Shown here: piece by piece, positions 18,925 through 28,944 of the stretch
Numbering within the stretch: position 1 is the stretch's first letter
How the letters are laid out: each line of letters starts with the position of its first letter
Source of the DNA: Arachidicoccus ginsenosidivorans
GTDB lineage: Bacteria > Bacteroidota > Bacteroidia > Chitinophagales > Chitinophagaceae
Direction: 5' to 3'
DNA: 64,000 nucleotides
NCBI RefSeq assembly: GCF_007971385.1
Contig: NZ_CP042434.1
Coordinates: 2,852,001-2,916,000, forward strand
Notes under the pieces: generated by a model
What the model was told of the DNA's origin: nothing
Database searches by the model: none
What the model saw: the letters and a program-made list of their open reading frames with translations, nothing else
Made by a program: the position numbers and the translations under genes

Positions 18925-19128
18925 AATATAGAATTTGAGCAATCGTATCCGAAAACGAAGAAACTGTTAGCTTTAAAGGGAAATTTTAGGGGCCAGCTTT
19001 TGCTGGTAGTGCCATCATTACCTTGTCTCTATGAGCGACAGCGCTTCTTTTATGCAAATTACGCATAATCTTCGAGATAATTTTCAGTATTATACCTATT
19101 TTTACGCCCAAACAAAGTACAATTATTC

Positions 19129-21618
19129 ATGAGAAATTTGTTTATCGCTTTACTGGCTACTGCATGTATGCAGGCACCTTTACATGCACAGATCCATAAG
19201 CAATCCAGGGATACTGCCTGGAAGGAAGAATACCGGGCCTCCTTCCCCAAAATAAATGACATCCAAAACACCAAACTGGATGTAAGGTTTGATTATAACA
19301 AAAGCTATCTGTATGGCAAGGCCTGGATAACCCTGCAGCCGCATTTTTATCCAACCGATACCCTGACTCTCGATGCCAAGGGTATGGACATTACAAGTGT
19401 TGCGCTGGTCAAAGGGACCCGGCAATTCCCGCTTAAATATACTTATAAGGACAGTTTAAAGCTGCATATACAGCTTGATAAAACCTATAAGGCTGGTGAA
19501 GACTATACCGTATATATCGTTTATACCGCCAAACCCAATGAGATTAAATCCCATGGTAGTGCGGCAATAACCGATGACAAAGGGCTTTATTTTATCAATC
19601 CAAAGGGTACAGAAAAGGACAAGCCTACGCAGATCTGGACCCAGGGGGAAACCGAGAGCAACAGTGTCTGGTTCCCGACAATCGATAAGCCGGATCAGAA
19701 AACTAAAATTGAGATCGCCATGCGGGTGCCATCCAAGTATGTTACCCTGTCCAATGGTCTTCTCACCCACCAGCAAAAAAACAGTGACGGTACCCGCACG
19801 GATACCTGGAAACTGGATATGCCAATCGCGCCTTATCTGGTCTTCATGGGTGTGGGCGACTATGCCATTGTTAAAGACCAGTATGAAGGTAAGGAAGTGG
19901 CCTATTACGTAGAGCCGGCCTATAAGGATGTGGCCCGAAGGATATTTGGCAATACGCCAGAGATGATCGGCTTTTTCTCCAAGATTTTAGGGATGGATTA
20001 TGTCTGGCCAAAATATGATCAGATCGTAGGCCGAGATTATGTTTCCGGTGCCATGGAAAATGTAACAGCCACCTTGCATCAGGAATCTGCTCAGCAAAAT
20101 GCCCGGGAGCTTAGCGATGGAAACAGGTGGGAAGATGTAATCGCCCACGAGCTTTTCCATCACTGGTTTGGTGATCTGGTAACAGCTGAGAGCTGGAGTA
20201 ACCTGACTGTTAATGAAAGTTTTGCCAATTACAGCGAACAGCTGTGGGAGACCTATAAATATGGCAAGGATGCTGGTGATGCGCAGGCCTATAATGAAAT
20301 GCAGGGTTACCTGCATAGTGGCAGTGCTGATAAGGATCTGGTGCGTTTCTATTACAAGGACAAAGAAGATATGTTTGATGCGGTTAGCTATAACAAAGGC
20401 GGCCGGGTTTTGAATATGCTGCGTCATTATGTAGGTGACAGTGCGTTTTTCAAATCATTGAACCTGTATTTGAACCAGCACAAATTTTCTACTGGAGAGG
20501 CACACCAGCTGCGTCTGGCCTTTGAACAAGTGACGGGTCAGGATCTGAACTGGTTTTGGAACCAGTGGTATTTTGGGGCGGGGCATCCGGTACTGGATAT
20601 CAGTTATGTATATGACTCTAGTGCCAATAAAATGATTGTTGCCATTGAACAACAGCAAAAATCCGGACAGATCTTCCAATTGCCTATTGATATCGATATA
20701 TATCAAGGGGGTAAAAAGACAAGACATTCTGTATGGATGCGTCATCAGCGTCAGTTGTTTAGTTTTGCCGTCAGTGGCCGACCTGAAATGGTCAATGTTG
20801 ATGGCGACAAGATTCTTCTAGCTGAAAAAACGGATCATAAAGACCTAAAGGCTTTTATCGCACAGTATAAGTTGGGAGGCAATTATGTGGATAGAAAGGA
20901 AGCCATTGATTACGCCTCAGATCATCTGGATGAGCCAGGAGCGAAAGATTTTCTGATGAGCGCTTTAAATGATCCTTATTATGGTATCAGAAAGGATATT
21001 TTGCAGCAGACCAATCCCAATAGTTATGCAGCGGAGGACTTTAAAAAGATTCAGCAGATCGCGCAAAATGATGCGAACAGAACTGTCAGGGCGGCGGCTG
21101 TGGATGTACTGTCCTTTACCGGTGATCCGGCCTATAAACCGCTGTTTGAAGCAGGTGTTCACGATTCTTCTTATAGCGTAGCCGGTGCATCACTACAGGG
21201 GTTGGCTAAAGTTGATCAGACTGCCGCCATGGCGCTGTTGCCTGAAATGGAAAAGGATGCCAAAGGCAGACTTGCCTCAGTCGTACAGAAACTGACTATA
21301 CTAACTAAATCCGATGCTGATTTTGATGAGATCTATAAAAATTTTACCGGCCTTCCTATGGGACAGGAAAAAGTAAGTGGCCTGTTTGATATGATTTCTT
21401 ATATGAATAACCTCAAAGATCCGGATCATTTTAAGAAAATGACGGACGCTGTGGTGGAACTCCGGGAAAAGATCGCCGCTATGTATCCGCCTTTTAAAGA
21501 CCGGATCAATGAAGCCTTGACCCAACTTTTGACCAAAAAGACACAGGCGCACGCACAGGCTGCTGACCAAAAGGCTGATCAGCAGGAAATTGATTATTTG
21601 AAATCACAGATTAAATAA
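19129..21618 (+). CDS. M1 family aminopeptidase
   Basis: A zinc aminopeptidase of 829 residues with a signal peptide (MRNLFIALLATACMQAPLHA), so it is secreted or periplasmic. The GAMEN exopeptidase motif is at about residues 307-311, the zinc site IAHELFHHWFGD at about 338-349 (HExxH) and the downstream glutamate in NESFANYSEQLW. The catalytic Tyr region and a C-terminal helical domain with HEAT-like repeats follow (from about 580). The length fits bacterial M1 enzymes of this class. It frees N-terminal residues from peptides, which suits the POT peptide transporter at 9.4 kb. A hairpin terminator follows. Confidence 0.95.
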   Translation: MRNLFIALLATACMQAPLHAQIHKQSRDTAWKEEYRASFPKINDIQNTKLDVRFDYNKSYLYGKAWITLQPHFYPTDTLTLDAKGMDITSVALVKGTRQFPLKYTYKDSLKLHIQLDKTYKAGEDYTVYIVYTAKPNEIKSHGSAAITDDKGLYFINPKGTEKDKPTQIWTQGETESNSVWFPTIDKPDQKTKIEIAMRVPSKYVTLSNGLLTHQQKNSDGTRTDTWKLDMPIAPYLVFMGVGDYAIVKDQYEGKEVAYYVEPAYKDVARRIFGNTPEMIGFFSKILGMDYVWPKYDQIVGRDYVSGAMENVTATLHQESAQQNARELSDGNRWEDVIAHELFHHWFGDLVTAESWSNLTVNESFANYSEQLWETYKYGKDAGDAQAYNEMQGYLHSGSADKDLVRFYYKDKEDMFDAVSYNKGGRVLNMLRHYVGDSAFFKSLNLYLNQHKFSTGEAHQLRLAFEQVTGQDLNWFWNQWYFGAGHPVLDISYVYDSSANKMIVAIEQQQKSGQIFQLPIDIDIYQGGKKTRHSVWMRHQRQLFSFAVSGRPEMVNVDGDKILLAEKTDHKDLKAFIAQYKLGGNYVDRKEAIDYASDHLDEPGAKDFLMSALNDPYYGIRKDILQQTNPNSYAAEDFKKIQQIAQNDANRTVRAAAVDVLSFTGDPAYKPLFEAGVHDSSYSVAGASLQGLAKVDQTAAMALLPEMEKDAKGRLASVVQKLTILTKSDADFDEIYKNFTGLPMGQEKVSGLFDMISYMNNLKDPDHFKKMTDAVVELREKIAAMYPPFKDRINEALTQLLTKKTQAHAQAADQKADQQEIDYLKSQIK

Positions 21619-21708
21619 TCAATTTAAATCATCAGGAGCATTATGTGACAGATGAACTCTCTGGAAGTAGCAGAGTGTATTAAAGAAATAAATAAAGTGT
21701 TCTTAAAG

Positions 21709-21743
21709 TAAAAGGCATTTCTTTTCAAAAGAAATGCCTTTTA
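21709..21743 (+). terminator. Hairpin terminator after M1 aminopeptidase
   Basis: A perfect 17-base inverted repeat (TAAAAGGCATTTCTTTT and its complement) with a one-base spacer, about 90 bases after the stop, followed by TACTTTA. Confidence 0.8.
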
Positions 21744-21845
21744 TACTTTAATGGCAAGCCTTGGTTGCAAAAAGGGGGAGCCGTTCAGTAATTGATTTTA
21801 TACCCAGTATTTTCTGGATTTACTGCCTTAACTTATCTTCGCCCC

Positions 21846-22892
21846 ATGACAGCAATTGAAAAAGTAGAACTGCGCAGTGTAATTGTACATCAGGTGGGCA
21901 ATCCAACGAGAGGAGAGCAGCTTAAGCTCTCCGGTGCATCACTTACGCTTAATGATACCCAGGTCAGAGAACTGCTCACCAAATACTTTTTGAGTAATTT
22001 TAATGAAAATGAACGGTATCATTTTACCCATGTCAGTGATCTGGAACTCAATGAACTCTATCAGTATGCAGGTAGGATTTTTGAGGACAAAAAGTCTTTT
22101 TTGGAGGTCTCTCATGATATTGCCCAGTTTCTGTTTAGCAAGAGCACGCATGTCAAAGTAAAGCAAGGGGAACTGTATGTGGCTAATTTTGGAGAGGTGC
22201 CAATAGACAGCGATTTTGTAGAAGCGGTCGGTATCTTTAAAAGTGAATCCAAACAACCGTTTTTAAAGGTGTTCCCACATGGAGATAACCTGGAGGTAGC
22301 TTCAGAGGAAGGGGTGAATATCAATAAACTGGATAAGGGTTGTTTGATTTTTAATAGGGGGAAACAGGAAGGGTATGTCGTTTTGGTCGTTGATGTGACC
22401 AATAAACAAAACGACACCCGCTACTGGATCGATGAATTTTTGCAGGTTACTCCCTACAGCGATGCTTACCACCAGACAGATAAGCTTTTAGGTTTTTGTA
22501 AACAGTTTTTCACCCAGGAATATCCTGATAAATTTGAGGTGGCTAAAAGTGATCAACTGGAACTGGTGGAGCGTTCCATGGACTATTTTAAAACCAATGA
22601 GCAATTTGACCTGCAGGAATTTACCAAAGACGTCATTATCCATGAGGAGGTCATTGATACCTTTATGGCTTACAAGGAGAATTACGAAAAATCCCGGGAA
22701 TTTGAGACCCCGGAAAATTTCGATATTAATCTGGCTGCTGTAAAAAAGCAGGCTAAATCCTTTAAATCCGTCCTGAAACTGGACAAAAACTTCCATGTTT
22801 ATATACATGCCCGCAGAGACTTATTGGAAAAAGGCTTTGATGATGTAAGCGGTAAACATTATTATAAACTTTATTATGATGAGGAAAGTTAG
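21846..22892 (+). CDS. Nucleoid-associated protein (NdpA/YejK-like)
   Basis: The 348-residue protein matches the 37-kDa nucleoid-associated family (NA37). It is cytoplasmic with no signal peptide. Recognisable stretches are ELRSVIVHQVGNPTRGEQL at the N-terminus, GCLIFNRGKQEGYVVLVVDV in the middle, and YKENYEKSREFETPENFDIN near the C-terminus. In E. coli, YejK binds the nucleoid and topoisomerase IV; here a role in chromosome organisation is inferred. I chose the ATG at 21846, since the further upstream frame adds an unlikely hydrophobic leader. TATCTTCG five bases before it resembles a -7 box, which would make the message nearly leaderless. Confidence 0.85.
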   Translation: MTAIEKVELRSVIVHQVGNPTRGEQLKLSGASLTLNDTQVRELLTKYFLSNFNENERYHFTHVSDLELNELYQYAGRIFEDKKSFLEVSHDIAQFLFSKSTHVKVKQGELYVANFGEVPIDSDFVEAVGIFKSESKQPFLKVFPHGDNLEVASEEGVNINKLDKGCLIFNRGKQEGYVVLVVDVTNKQNDTRYWIDEFLQVTPYSDAYHQTDKLLGFCKQFFTQEYPDKFEVAKSDQLELVERSMDYFKTNEQFDLQEFTKDVIIHEEVIDTFMAYKENYEKSREFETPENFDINLAAVKKQAKSFKSVLKLDKNFHVYIHARRDLLEKGFDDVSGKHYYKLYYDEES

Positions 22893-23094
22893 AAGTTGAT
22901 GGATAAATGGATAACGAAAAAGGTAAATGTTTGATGGATAACTGTTTATCAAATCAGGCCAAAACGGGCTAAAACAATTTGAATTTGTGTATTTTTGGCT
23001 CGGATGATGGGAGAGGAAATTCTCCGCTGGTAACTACCGGTCAATTGAGAATATTTACTATTATATAAAATAGATACAGATAATAATTAGGATT

Positions 23095-23889
23095 ATGCAG
23101 CAATATTTAGGGCTTTTACAACATATAATGGATCATGGAACCGATAAGTCTGATCGTACCGGTACAGGGACGCGCAGTGTGTTTGGCTACCAGATGCGTT
23201 TTGATCTGGAAAAAGGCTTTCCGCTGGTAACAACTAAAAAACTGCATTTAAAAAGTATTATCTACGAACTGCTCTGGTTTTTGCAGGGAGATACCAATGT
23301 GGGATACCTCAATGAGCACAAAGTGTCTATTTGGGATGAATGGGCAGATGAAAACGGGGATTTGGGGCCTGTTTATGGCAAGCAATGGCGTAGCTGGGAA
23401 GGGGCAGATGGTAAAATTTACGATCAGCTTACCGAGGCCATTCACTTGATTAAAACCAATCCAGACAGTAGAAGAATTATTGTCAATGCCTGGAACGTGG
23501 CGGATTTACCTAAAATGGCCCTTAGTCCATGTCATGCTCTTTTTCAGTTCTATGTAGCAGATGGGAAATTAAGTTGCCAGTTGTATCAGCGAAGTGCGGA
23601 TGCATTTTTAGGTGTACCTTTTAATATTGCCTCCTATGCGCTACTTACCCTGATGATGGCGCAGGTCACAGGGCTTAAACCGGGTGATTTTATCCATAGC
23701 TTTGGGGATCTGCATATTTATAAAAATCATTTTGAGCAGGTAAAATTGCAGTTAACGCGCACGCCTTATCCATTACCTACAATGAAACTAGGTCCGGAGG
23801 TTAAGTCGCTCTTTGATTTTAAATTTGAGGATTTTACCCTGGAAAATTATCAGTCGCATCCGCATATCAAAGGAGCTGTTGCTGTTTAA
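23095..23889 (+). CDS. thyA: Thymidylate synthase
   Basis: A 264-residue enzyme, the length of E. coli ThyA, that methylates dUMP to dTMP using methylene-tetrahydrofolate. The catalytic Cys is residue 146 in SPCHALFQF, as in E. coli. Other family hallmarks are [19 protein letters not shown] near the N-terminus, the phosphate-binding [12 protein letters not shown] and the [11 protein letters not shown] region. It is followed after 30 bases by folA on the same strand, the standard thyA-folA pairing, since the synthase makes dihydrofolate that FolA reduces. A TATTTTTG box at 22990-22997 may be the -7 element. Confidence 0.97.
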   Translation: MQQYLGLLQHIMDHGTDKSDRTGTGTRSVFGYQMRFDLEKGFPLVTTKKLHLKSIIYELLWFLQGDTNVGYLNEHKVSIWDEWADENGDLGPVYGKQWRSWEGADGKIYDQLTEAIHLIKTNPDSRRIIVNAWNVADLPKMALSPCHALFQFYVADGKLSCQLYQRSADAFLGVPFNIASYALLTLMMAQVTGLKPGDFIHSFGDLHIYKNHFEQVKLQLTRTPYPLPTMKLGPEVKSLFDFKFEDFTLENYQSHPHIKGAVAV

Positions 23890-23919
23890 ACTTACTCATA
23901 TTAAAATATCCGCTGTATT

Positions 23920-24432
23920 ATGTCCACATCTATGAATATTACCCTTATTGTAGCCGCCGCAAAAAATAATGCCATTGGTAAAAACAACCAGATGCTCTGG
24001 TATATGCCGGAAGATTTTAAATATTTTAAAAATCAGACCTGGGGATTACCTGTACTGATGGGCAGAAGAACCTTTCAGGCATTAGAGAGTAAGGCGCTGC
24101 CCGGTAGATTGAATATTATTCTGTCCCGGGATAAGCAATTTGATGCAGAAGGTGCTGTTGTGGTAAATAAACTCGATGATGCCCTTTTTATGGCGCAGGA
24201 ACATCATTATAATGAGCTTATGGTGATTGGCGGAGCCGAGATTTATAAATTACTCCTGCCAAAAGCAAGTAAAGTTTATCTGACTCGAATAGATGCGACT
24301 TTTGAGGATGCAGATGCCTATTTTCCTGAACTCGATCCCAAACAATGGAATAAAGTGGCCAGCTACCCACATGAAGCGGATGAGAAAAATCCTTATGGTT
24401 ATGTCTTTGAGACCTGGACCCGCAAAAAATAA
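23920..24432 (+). CDS. folA: Dihydrofolate reductase
   Basis: The enzyme reduces dihydrofolate to tetrahydrofolate with NADPH. The sequence has ITLIVAAAKNNAIGKNNQML, the substrate-binding WYMPEDFKYFK with its Asp/Glu position, the VLMGRRTFQAL cofactor site and GGAEIYKLLLPKASKVYLT. The length, 166-170 residues, is normal. Starts at 23920 and at 23932 (MNITLIVAAA) are both possible; the second matches the family length best. It shares an operon with thyA upstream. The gene after it lies on the opposite strand. Confidence 0.96.
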   Translation: MSTSMNITLIVAAAKNNAIGKNNQMLWYMPEDFKYFKNQTWGLPVLMGRRTFQALESKALPGRLNIILSRDKQFDAEGAVVVNKLDDALFMAQEHHYNELMVIGGAEIYKLLLPKASKVYLTRIDATFEDADAYFPELDPKQWNKVASYPHEADEKNPYGYVFETWTRKK

Positions 24433-24483
24433 CAAATCAGAAAAAGAGATCCAAGATATTGCTTGGAGGGTTAGGACAAGCGT

Positions 24484-25243
24484 TTATTGATATCTTCTGG
24501 CAAAGGCAAATCCATAGCCGAACTGCACATTTAGATTTTGACCGTAGGCGGCTGATTTTATACGGGTGCTTGTCATGACTTCTTTACCTCTCAGATACGT
24601 AGCTGATGCGTTCGGTTTTTGCAAAGGAGATTCTGCCATTAATCCAAAATTAAGATAACCTTTTTTTGATACCCAATAATGAGCGTTTTAAGCCTGCCTG
24701 CATACCTGGGACGGTGCCACTCATTTTATAATGAATGTGTACGCCATTGTCTTTTATCGTTAGCATTCGGTCTCTACCCCAATCGTTTGTCGTATAACTT
24801 AAACCTAATTTAGGAAGGATTTCCAATTTATTTAACCTAATGCGGTACATAACGCCTGCATTGACGGTAGGTTTTATTAATTCAAAAGGGCTAAAAATAG
24901 CTTCAATGATATCTTCCATTTGCAAACCAACATAAGAAGTGGATAAAATGTCTGGCCTATGGTTTTGATAATAGTTACTGCCTATGGATGCATAGGCAGC
25001 CCACTTACCGTTAAAAGCATAATTTGCGGTAAATAATTCCTGAAATCCGAGTGTAGGCCTTGTCCCAAACAAAGCAGAAGATGTCTTATTGGGCATAATT
25101 ATCAAGCCTGCATTTAAATCAATTGACCAGTAACGTTCTGGGATCCGGTTATTATATTTATTAGTGGGGCTTTGTGCAAAGCATACACAAGCGTATCCAG
25201 CAAATAAAGAGAGCAGACAAGCTTTTAACCAACTATTTTGCAT
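24484..25243 (-). pseudogene. Outer membrane beta-barrel protein, one-base frameshift near C-terminus
   Basis: Restored, this is a roughly 252-residue exported barrel protein. The ATG at 25243 gives MQNSWLKACLLSLFAGYACV, ending in CFAQ as a signal peptide. Many amphipathic strands follow (YWSIDLNAGLIIM, AAYASIGSNYYQN, INAGVMYRIRLNK-like segments). The as-read frame ends early at 24650; removing one A from the A7 run (plus-strand T7 at 24661-24667) gives GYLNFGLMAESPLQ and a typical barrel terminus VQFGYGFAFARRYQ, ending at 24484. The final aromatic-rich strand is strong evidence that the restored frame is right. Function and ligand are unknown. Confidence 0.7.
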
Positions 25244-25680
25244 AAGCAGGGTTTGAAAGGTTAAGGTATAGGTTTGTTTTATGCATAAACGTAGTTGGAG
25301 TTCAAGAACGCTACACAGCCGGACGAAATTTTTGCATGTCACAAGTTGGAATAATTGGAAGCTAGGGTGGTATGAAATTTAAGCAGTTATATTCATATTT
25401 ATTATAAATAGATTGGGAATGCATTTTTTTGAGTATTTGGTTTTATTTTTGAGTGATCAATCTGTTTAACACTTGTGGCATCGGCCGCTGATGAGGGTAT
25501 AATACACCTCTATGTCAGGTCTTAAATGAAACTAAAAAAATATTCCCTGGTACAGTTTTGAGGCTGGGTTACCAATTGGTGGCTGAAAAATAACATATTT
25601 CTACTTATAAGGAAAATTAAACTTCTCGAATTTTACCATCACTCTACTTCACAAGAGGTCAGAAACTCTGAATATAATTG

Positions 25681-26085
25681 TTACTGGCCTTGTTCGAACT
25701 CTTCTAAACTGATTATGTAAAGGCTGACTGTAGAAATTGGGGGCGCAATCCGTTTTCTTCCCATATCGTGCAATTTATGGATTTCTGGGCGGTCCAGTTT
25801 AAGATCTTCTTTTACAATTAATATATTGTTCACCCCCATTAATCGGAACCTGTTCTCACTAAGGTTTTTGCCTCTTTCTATGAGAAGATGAACTGAGCAA
25901 GGAGATAAGATTGTCTATTTTTTCTTATAAAAATATATTCCTTTTATAATATCTGCCTGATACAAATCCCATATAGAATCCCCTTCAAAACAGATGGTCG
26001 TCGAGTCATCATAATCAAAACACTTTACTAAAAGCGTATTTTGGGGCGAAACCTTTATTCCGCCTATCCTCCAATATGGGGGAAG
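25681..26085 (-). pseudogene. Decayed gene remnant
   Basis: A minus-strand frame from 26085 to 25681 is open except for one in-frame TAG at 25915-25917 and has no clear start. It reads LPPYWRIGGIKVSPQNTLLV, a stretch with KCFDYDDSTTICFEGDSIWD, then the stop, then ILSPCSVHLLIERGKNLSEN and NNILIVKEDLKLDRPEIHKL, ending in EFEQGQ. The composition is protein-like and no other gene covers this strand. I do not recognise the family. It lies just downstream of the carboxylase gene. The bases from 25244 to 25680 hold nothing I can name. Confidence 0.35.
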
Positions 26086-26094
26086 CTACAATAT

Positions 26095-27723
26095 TTAAAC
26101 TTGGAAAACGCCCAGTCTTAAAGGGTCAAAATCTGGGTTTTCATTGGCGCAACTGATGGCCAAGGCGATTTTGTCCCTAGTCGCACCGGGATCAATAATC
26201 TCATCAACCCAGAGTCTTGCAGCTGCATAATAGGGCGTTGTCTGCTCTTCATAACTAGAAGTGATCCTTTCAAGTAATGCATTTTCCTCGGCTTCTGAGA
26301 CGATTTCTCCTTTTGCTTTTTTAGAAGCGACCTGGATCTGCAGGAGAGTCTTTGCCGCTTGGCTGCCACCCATCACTGCAATTTTTGCTGAAGGCCACGC
26401 ATAGATAAATCTTGGGTCATAAGCCTTACCACACATGGCATAATTACCAGCTCCAAAGCTGTTGCCAATCACAATGGTAATTTTTGGAACAACACTATTG
26501 GCAACAGCCTGTACTAGTTTAGCGCCATCTTTAGTTATGCCAGAATGCTCGCTTTTGCTGCCTACCATAAAACCTGTTACATCCTGTAAAAATACAAGTG
26601 GGATTTTTTTCTGGTTACAATTTAGGATAAAGCGGGCCGCTTTATCTGCACTGTCTCCATAAATCACACCCCCTAATTGCATTTCACCTTTGGCGCTTTT
26701 GACAATCAGCCTTTGATTGGCAACAATACCTACAGCCCATCCGTCAATACGTCCATAACCACAGACAATGGTTTTGCCGTAACCTTCCTTAAATTGGTCA
26801 AACTGGCTATCATCGACCAATGCATGGATGATATCCAATGTGTCGTATGGTTTGCTGTTGTTTTCACTAAGCGTTTGATAAAGGGTGGCAGGATCTGTTT
26901 TTGGGGGTAAGGCTTTTACTTTGTCAAAACCTGCTTTTGGATGGCCTCCCGTTTTAGCCATAATCCTTTTTACCTGGTCTAGACACTCGTTTTCAGTGGC
27001 AAACTTATAATCGGCAATACCGCTGATTTCATTATGGGTGGCGGCGCCACCCAGGGTCTCGGCGTCAATATCCTCACCGATGGCCGCTTTTACCAGGTAA
27101 GGACCTGCCAGAAAAATGCTGCCTGCGCCTTCCACCATAAGTGTCTCATCACTCATAATAGGCAGATATGCACCGCCTGCGACGCAAGCGCCCAGTACTG
27201 CAGATATTTGTGTCAAACCCATCCCGCTCATACGGGCATTATTATAAAATGCCCGACCAAAATGTTCCTTATCGGGGAATACTTCGGATTGCAAAGGCAA
27301 AAACACACCTGCGCTATCCACCAGGTAGATCGTAGGTAAGTGATTTTCAATGGCAATCTCTTGCATTCTTAAAAACTTCTTCGCCGTTATCGGGAACCAG
27401 GCACCTGCTTTAACTGTCTGGTCATTGGCGATAATCATGCATTTTCTGCCAGAGATTTCCCCGATACCGGATACAAGCCCTCCACTGGGGCAACCTCCAT
27501 ATTCCTTGTACATCTCATAAGCAGTAAAGCTGCCCAGTTCATGAAACGTTGTATTTTTATCAATCAGGTAGTCAATTCGTTCCCTGGCTGTTTGTTTATT
27601 TCTACTGTGCTGCTTTTCGATGGATTTTTTGCCACCACCGAGCATCACTTCTGCACGCCTTTTTTTTACTTCACTGGATAAAAGGCGCATCCAGTCTTCA
27701 TTTTTATTTTTTTGCAAATCCAT
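26095..27723 (-). CDS. Acyl-CoA carboxylase, carboxyltransferase (beta) subunit
   Basis: A 542-residue protein of the biotin-dependent carboxyltransferase family. Two crotonase-like halves are visible: CPSGGLVSGIGEISGRKCMI with VDSAGVFLPLQSEVFPD in the first, and VFLQDVTGFMVGSKSEHSGI and IGNSFGAGNYAMCGKAYDPR in the second. The sequence resembles methylcrotonyl-CoA carboxylase beta, and propionyl-CoA or methylcrotonyl-CoA specificity cannot be settled by eye. It moves the carboxyl group from biotin to the acyl-CoA. No biotin carboxylase gene lies in the window; the partner must be elsewhere or beyond the edges. The gene stands alone on the minus strand. Confidence 0.93.
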   Translation of the reverse strand: MDLQKNKNEDWMRLLSSEVKKRRAEVMLGGGKKSIEKQHSRNKQTARERIDYLIDKNTTFHELGSFTAYEMYKEYGGCPSGGLVSGIGEISGRKCMIIANDQTVKAGAWFPITAKKFLRMQEIAIENHLPTIYLVDSAGVFLPLQSEVFPDKEHFGRAFYNNARMSGMGLTQISAVLGACVAGGAYLPIMSDETLMVEGAGSIFLAGPYLVKAAIGEDIDAETLGGAATHNEISGIADYKFATENECLDQVKRIMAKTGGHPKAGFDKVKALPPKTDPATLYQTLSENNSKPYDTLDIIHALVDDSQFDQFKEGYGKTIVCGYGRIDGWAVGIVANQRLIVKSAKGEMQLGGVIYGDSADKAARFILNCNQKKIPLVFLQDVTGFMVGSKSEHSGITKDGAKLVQAVANSVVPKITIVIGNSFGAGNYAMCGKAYDPRFIYAWPSAKIAVMGGSQAAKTLLQIQVASKKAKGEIVSEAEENALLERITSSYEEQTTPYYAAARLWVDEIIDPGATRDKIALAISCANENPDFDPLRLGVFQV

Positions 27724-27934
27724 TACTAACGATTATTAGTTTTAAAGGTAGGGCTTAATTATTATATGTACCCTACTTAATAGCATATTTTTAAAAATAT
27801 TTTATGGTATTTACGTGTCCTAACCCGCGGATCTCTATTATTACACATGTCTCTTTATGGCTTTGATCCTAGGCTGATGCGATCGCATTAAAACCATAAT
27901 TCCCAAAATAAAACCCAAAATACAGCCGCTGGAT

Positions 27935-27964
27935 TTTGGGAACTGCTTAAATAGTGTATTTTTG
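27935..27964 (+). promoter_or_regulatory. Promoter for L,D-transpeptidase
   Basis: TTTG at 27935-27938, an 18-base spacer, and TATTTTTG at 27957-27964 match the Bacteroidota -33/-7 consensus. The start codon lies about 78 bases on. A 9-base inverted repeat (TCCCAAAAT at 27901-27909, ATTTTGGGA at 27933-27941) overlaps the -33 box and could be an operator. No other gene is seen in the 27724-28041 gap. Confidence 0.6.
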
Positions 27965-28041
27965 ATTGTATGGTCAGGCTTATTGCGTTTAAAGTAGAAT
28001 GGACAACCAGCCTGACAGGACTATAAAATCATGCATTTTAA

Positions 28042-28824
28042 ATGAAAAGATATTTTTCGGGTTTAATTGTATTGGTATCTGTAATGGTTATAGGATTGAG
28101 TGTCTTGCCAGGCGAGGTACTTGCACAGGGGCCAATTGCGCAGCAAACACAGGCATCGCCCAGTATTACAACAGAGTTATTACAAAAAGAAAACGTACTG
28201 CGGGAAGCGTTCAGCAAAAAAGGCCTGATTTGGCCTGCAAGGGAGATTTATATCCGGTCATTTAAATATGACAGCCAGTTAGAGGTATGGGCCCGTAACA
28301 GCGATAAAGAGCCTTTTCAGCTGTTTAAAACGTATAAGGTTTGTGTGATGGCAGGTACAATCGGCCCCAAAAGAATAGAGGGTGATTATCAGGTGCCTGA
28401 AGGTTTTTATTATATCTCTGCCTTTAACCCACGAAGTGAATATCACCTGTCTTTAAAACTCAACTATCCCAATGAGTCTGATAAACTATTAAGTGATAAG
28501 ATAAAACCCGGTGGTGGTATTTATATCCACGGAAACTGTGTTTCCGTGGGCTGTATACCTCTTCAAAATGACCAGATCGATGAAGTGTACCTCATGGCAA
28601 CAGCTGCCCGGTTAAATGGGCAGGATTATATCCCGGTACATGTTTTTCCCGTTCGATTTGATAATGAGCAGAGTTTGGCCTATTACACAAAATACACTTT
28701 TAATGATGTAGATCAGCAACACTTTACGGCTAATTTAAAACCCGTTTATGATTATTTTCAGCAGCACCATGAACTGCCTTTAATTGGCGTAGATCTACAA
28801 GGTGATTATAATGTGCTGAACTAG
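28042..28824 (+). CDS. L,D-transpeptidase (YkuD domain)
   Basis: A 260-residue exported protein with a signal peptide (MKRYFSGLIVLVSVMVIGLS, ending LAQG). The catalytic block is GGGIYIHGNCVSVGCIPL with His-163-164 region and the nucleophile Cys near residue 171 in SVGC, as in the ErfK/YbiS/YafK group. The more YafK-like arrangement (FKTYKVCVMAGTIGPKRIEG, then VPEGFYYISAFNPRSEYHLS) suggests a YafK/DpaA-type enzyme, which cuts or forms L,D-peptidoglycan cross-links or detaches Lpp. It acts in the periplasm. Transcription is probably from the promoter at 27935-27964, and a hairpin follows. Confidence 0.9.
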   Translation: MKRYFSGLIVLVSVMVIGLSVLPGEVLAQGPIAQQTQASPSITTELLQKENVLREAFSKKGLIWPAREIYIRSFKYDSQLEVWARNSDKEPFQLFKTYKVCVMAGTIGPKRIEGDYQVPEGFYYISAFNPRSEYHLSLKLNYPNESDKLLSDKIKPGGGIYIHGNCVSVGCIPLQNDQIDEVYLMATAARLNGQDYIPVHVFPVRFDNEQSLAYYTKYTFNDVDQQHFTANLKPVYDYFQQHHELPLIGVDLQGDYNVLN

Positions 28825-28844
28825 GCATAAAAAGTTTAAAAAAG

Positions 28845-28898
28845 CATAAAACACCCGGTTTTAATTCCCTTTTGGGATTTAAAACCGGGTGTTTTATG
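28845..28898. terminator. Bidirectional terminator between L,D-transpeptidase and manA
   Basis: A perfect 19-base inverted repeat (28845-28863 and 28880-28898) rich in GC at its centre and flanked by A and T runs. It lies between convergent genes, so it can serve both strands. Confidence 0.85.
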
Positions 28899-28944
28899 TG
28901 ATAATGAGTAGGCGGCTACAGCTTAATCATAGCCAATTTGTGCT

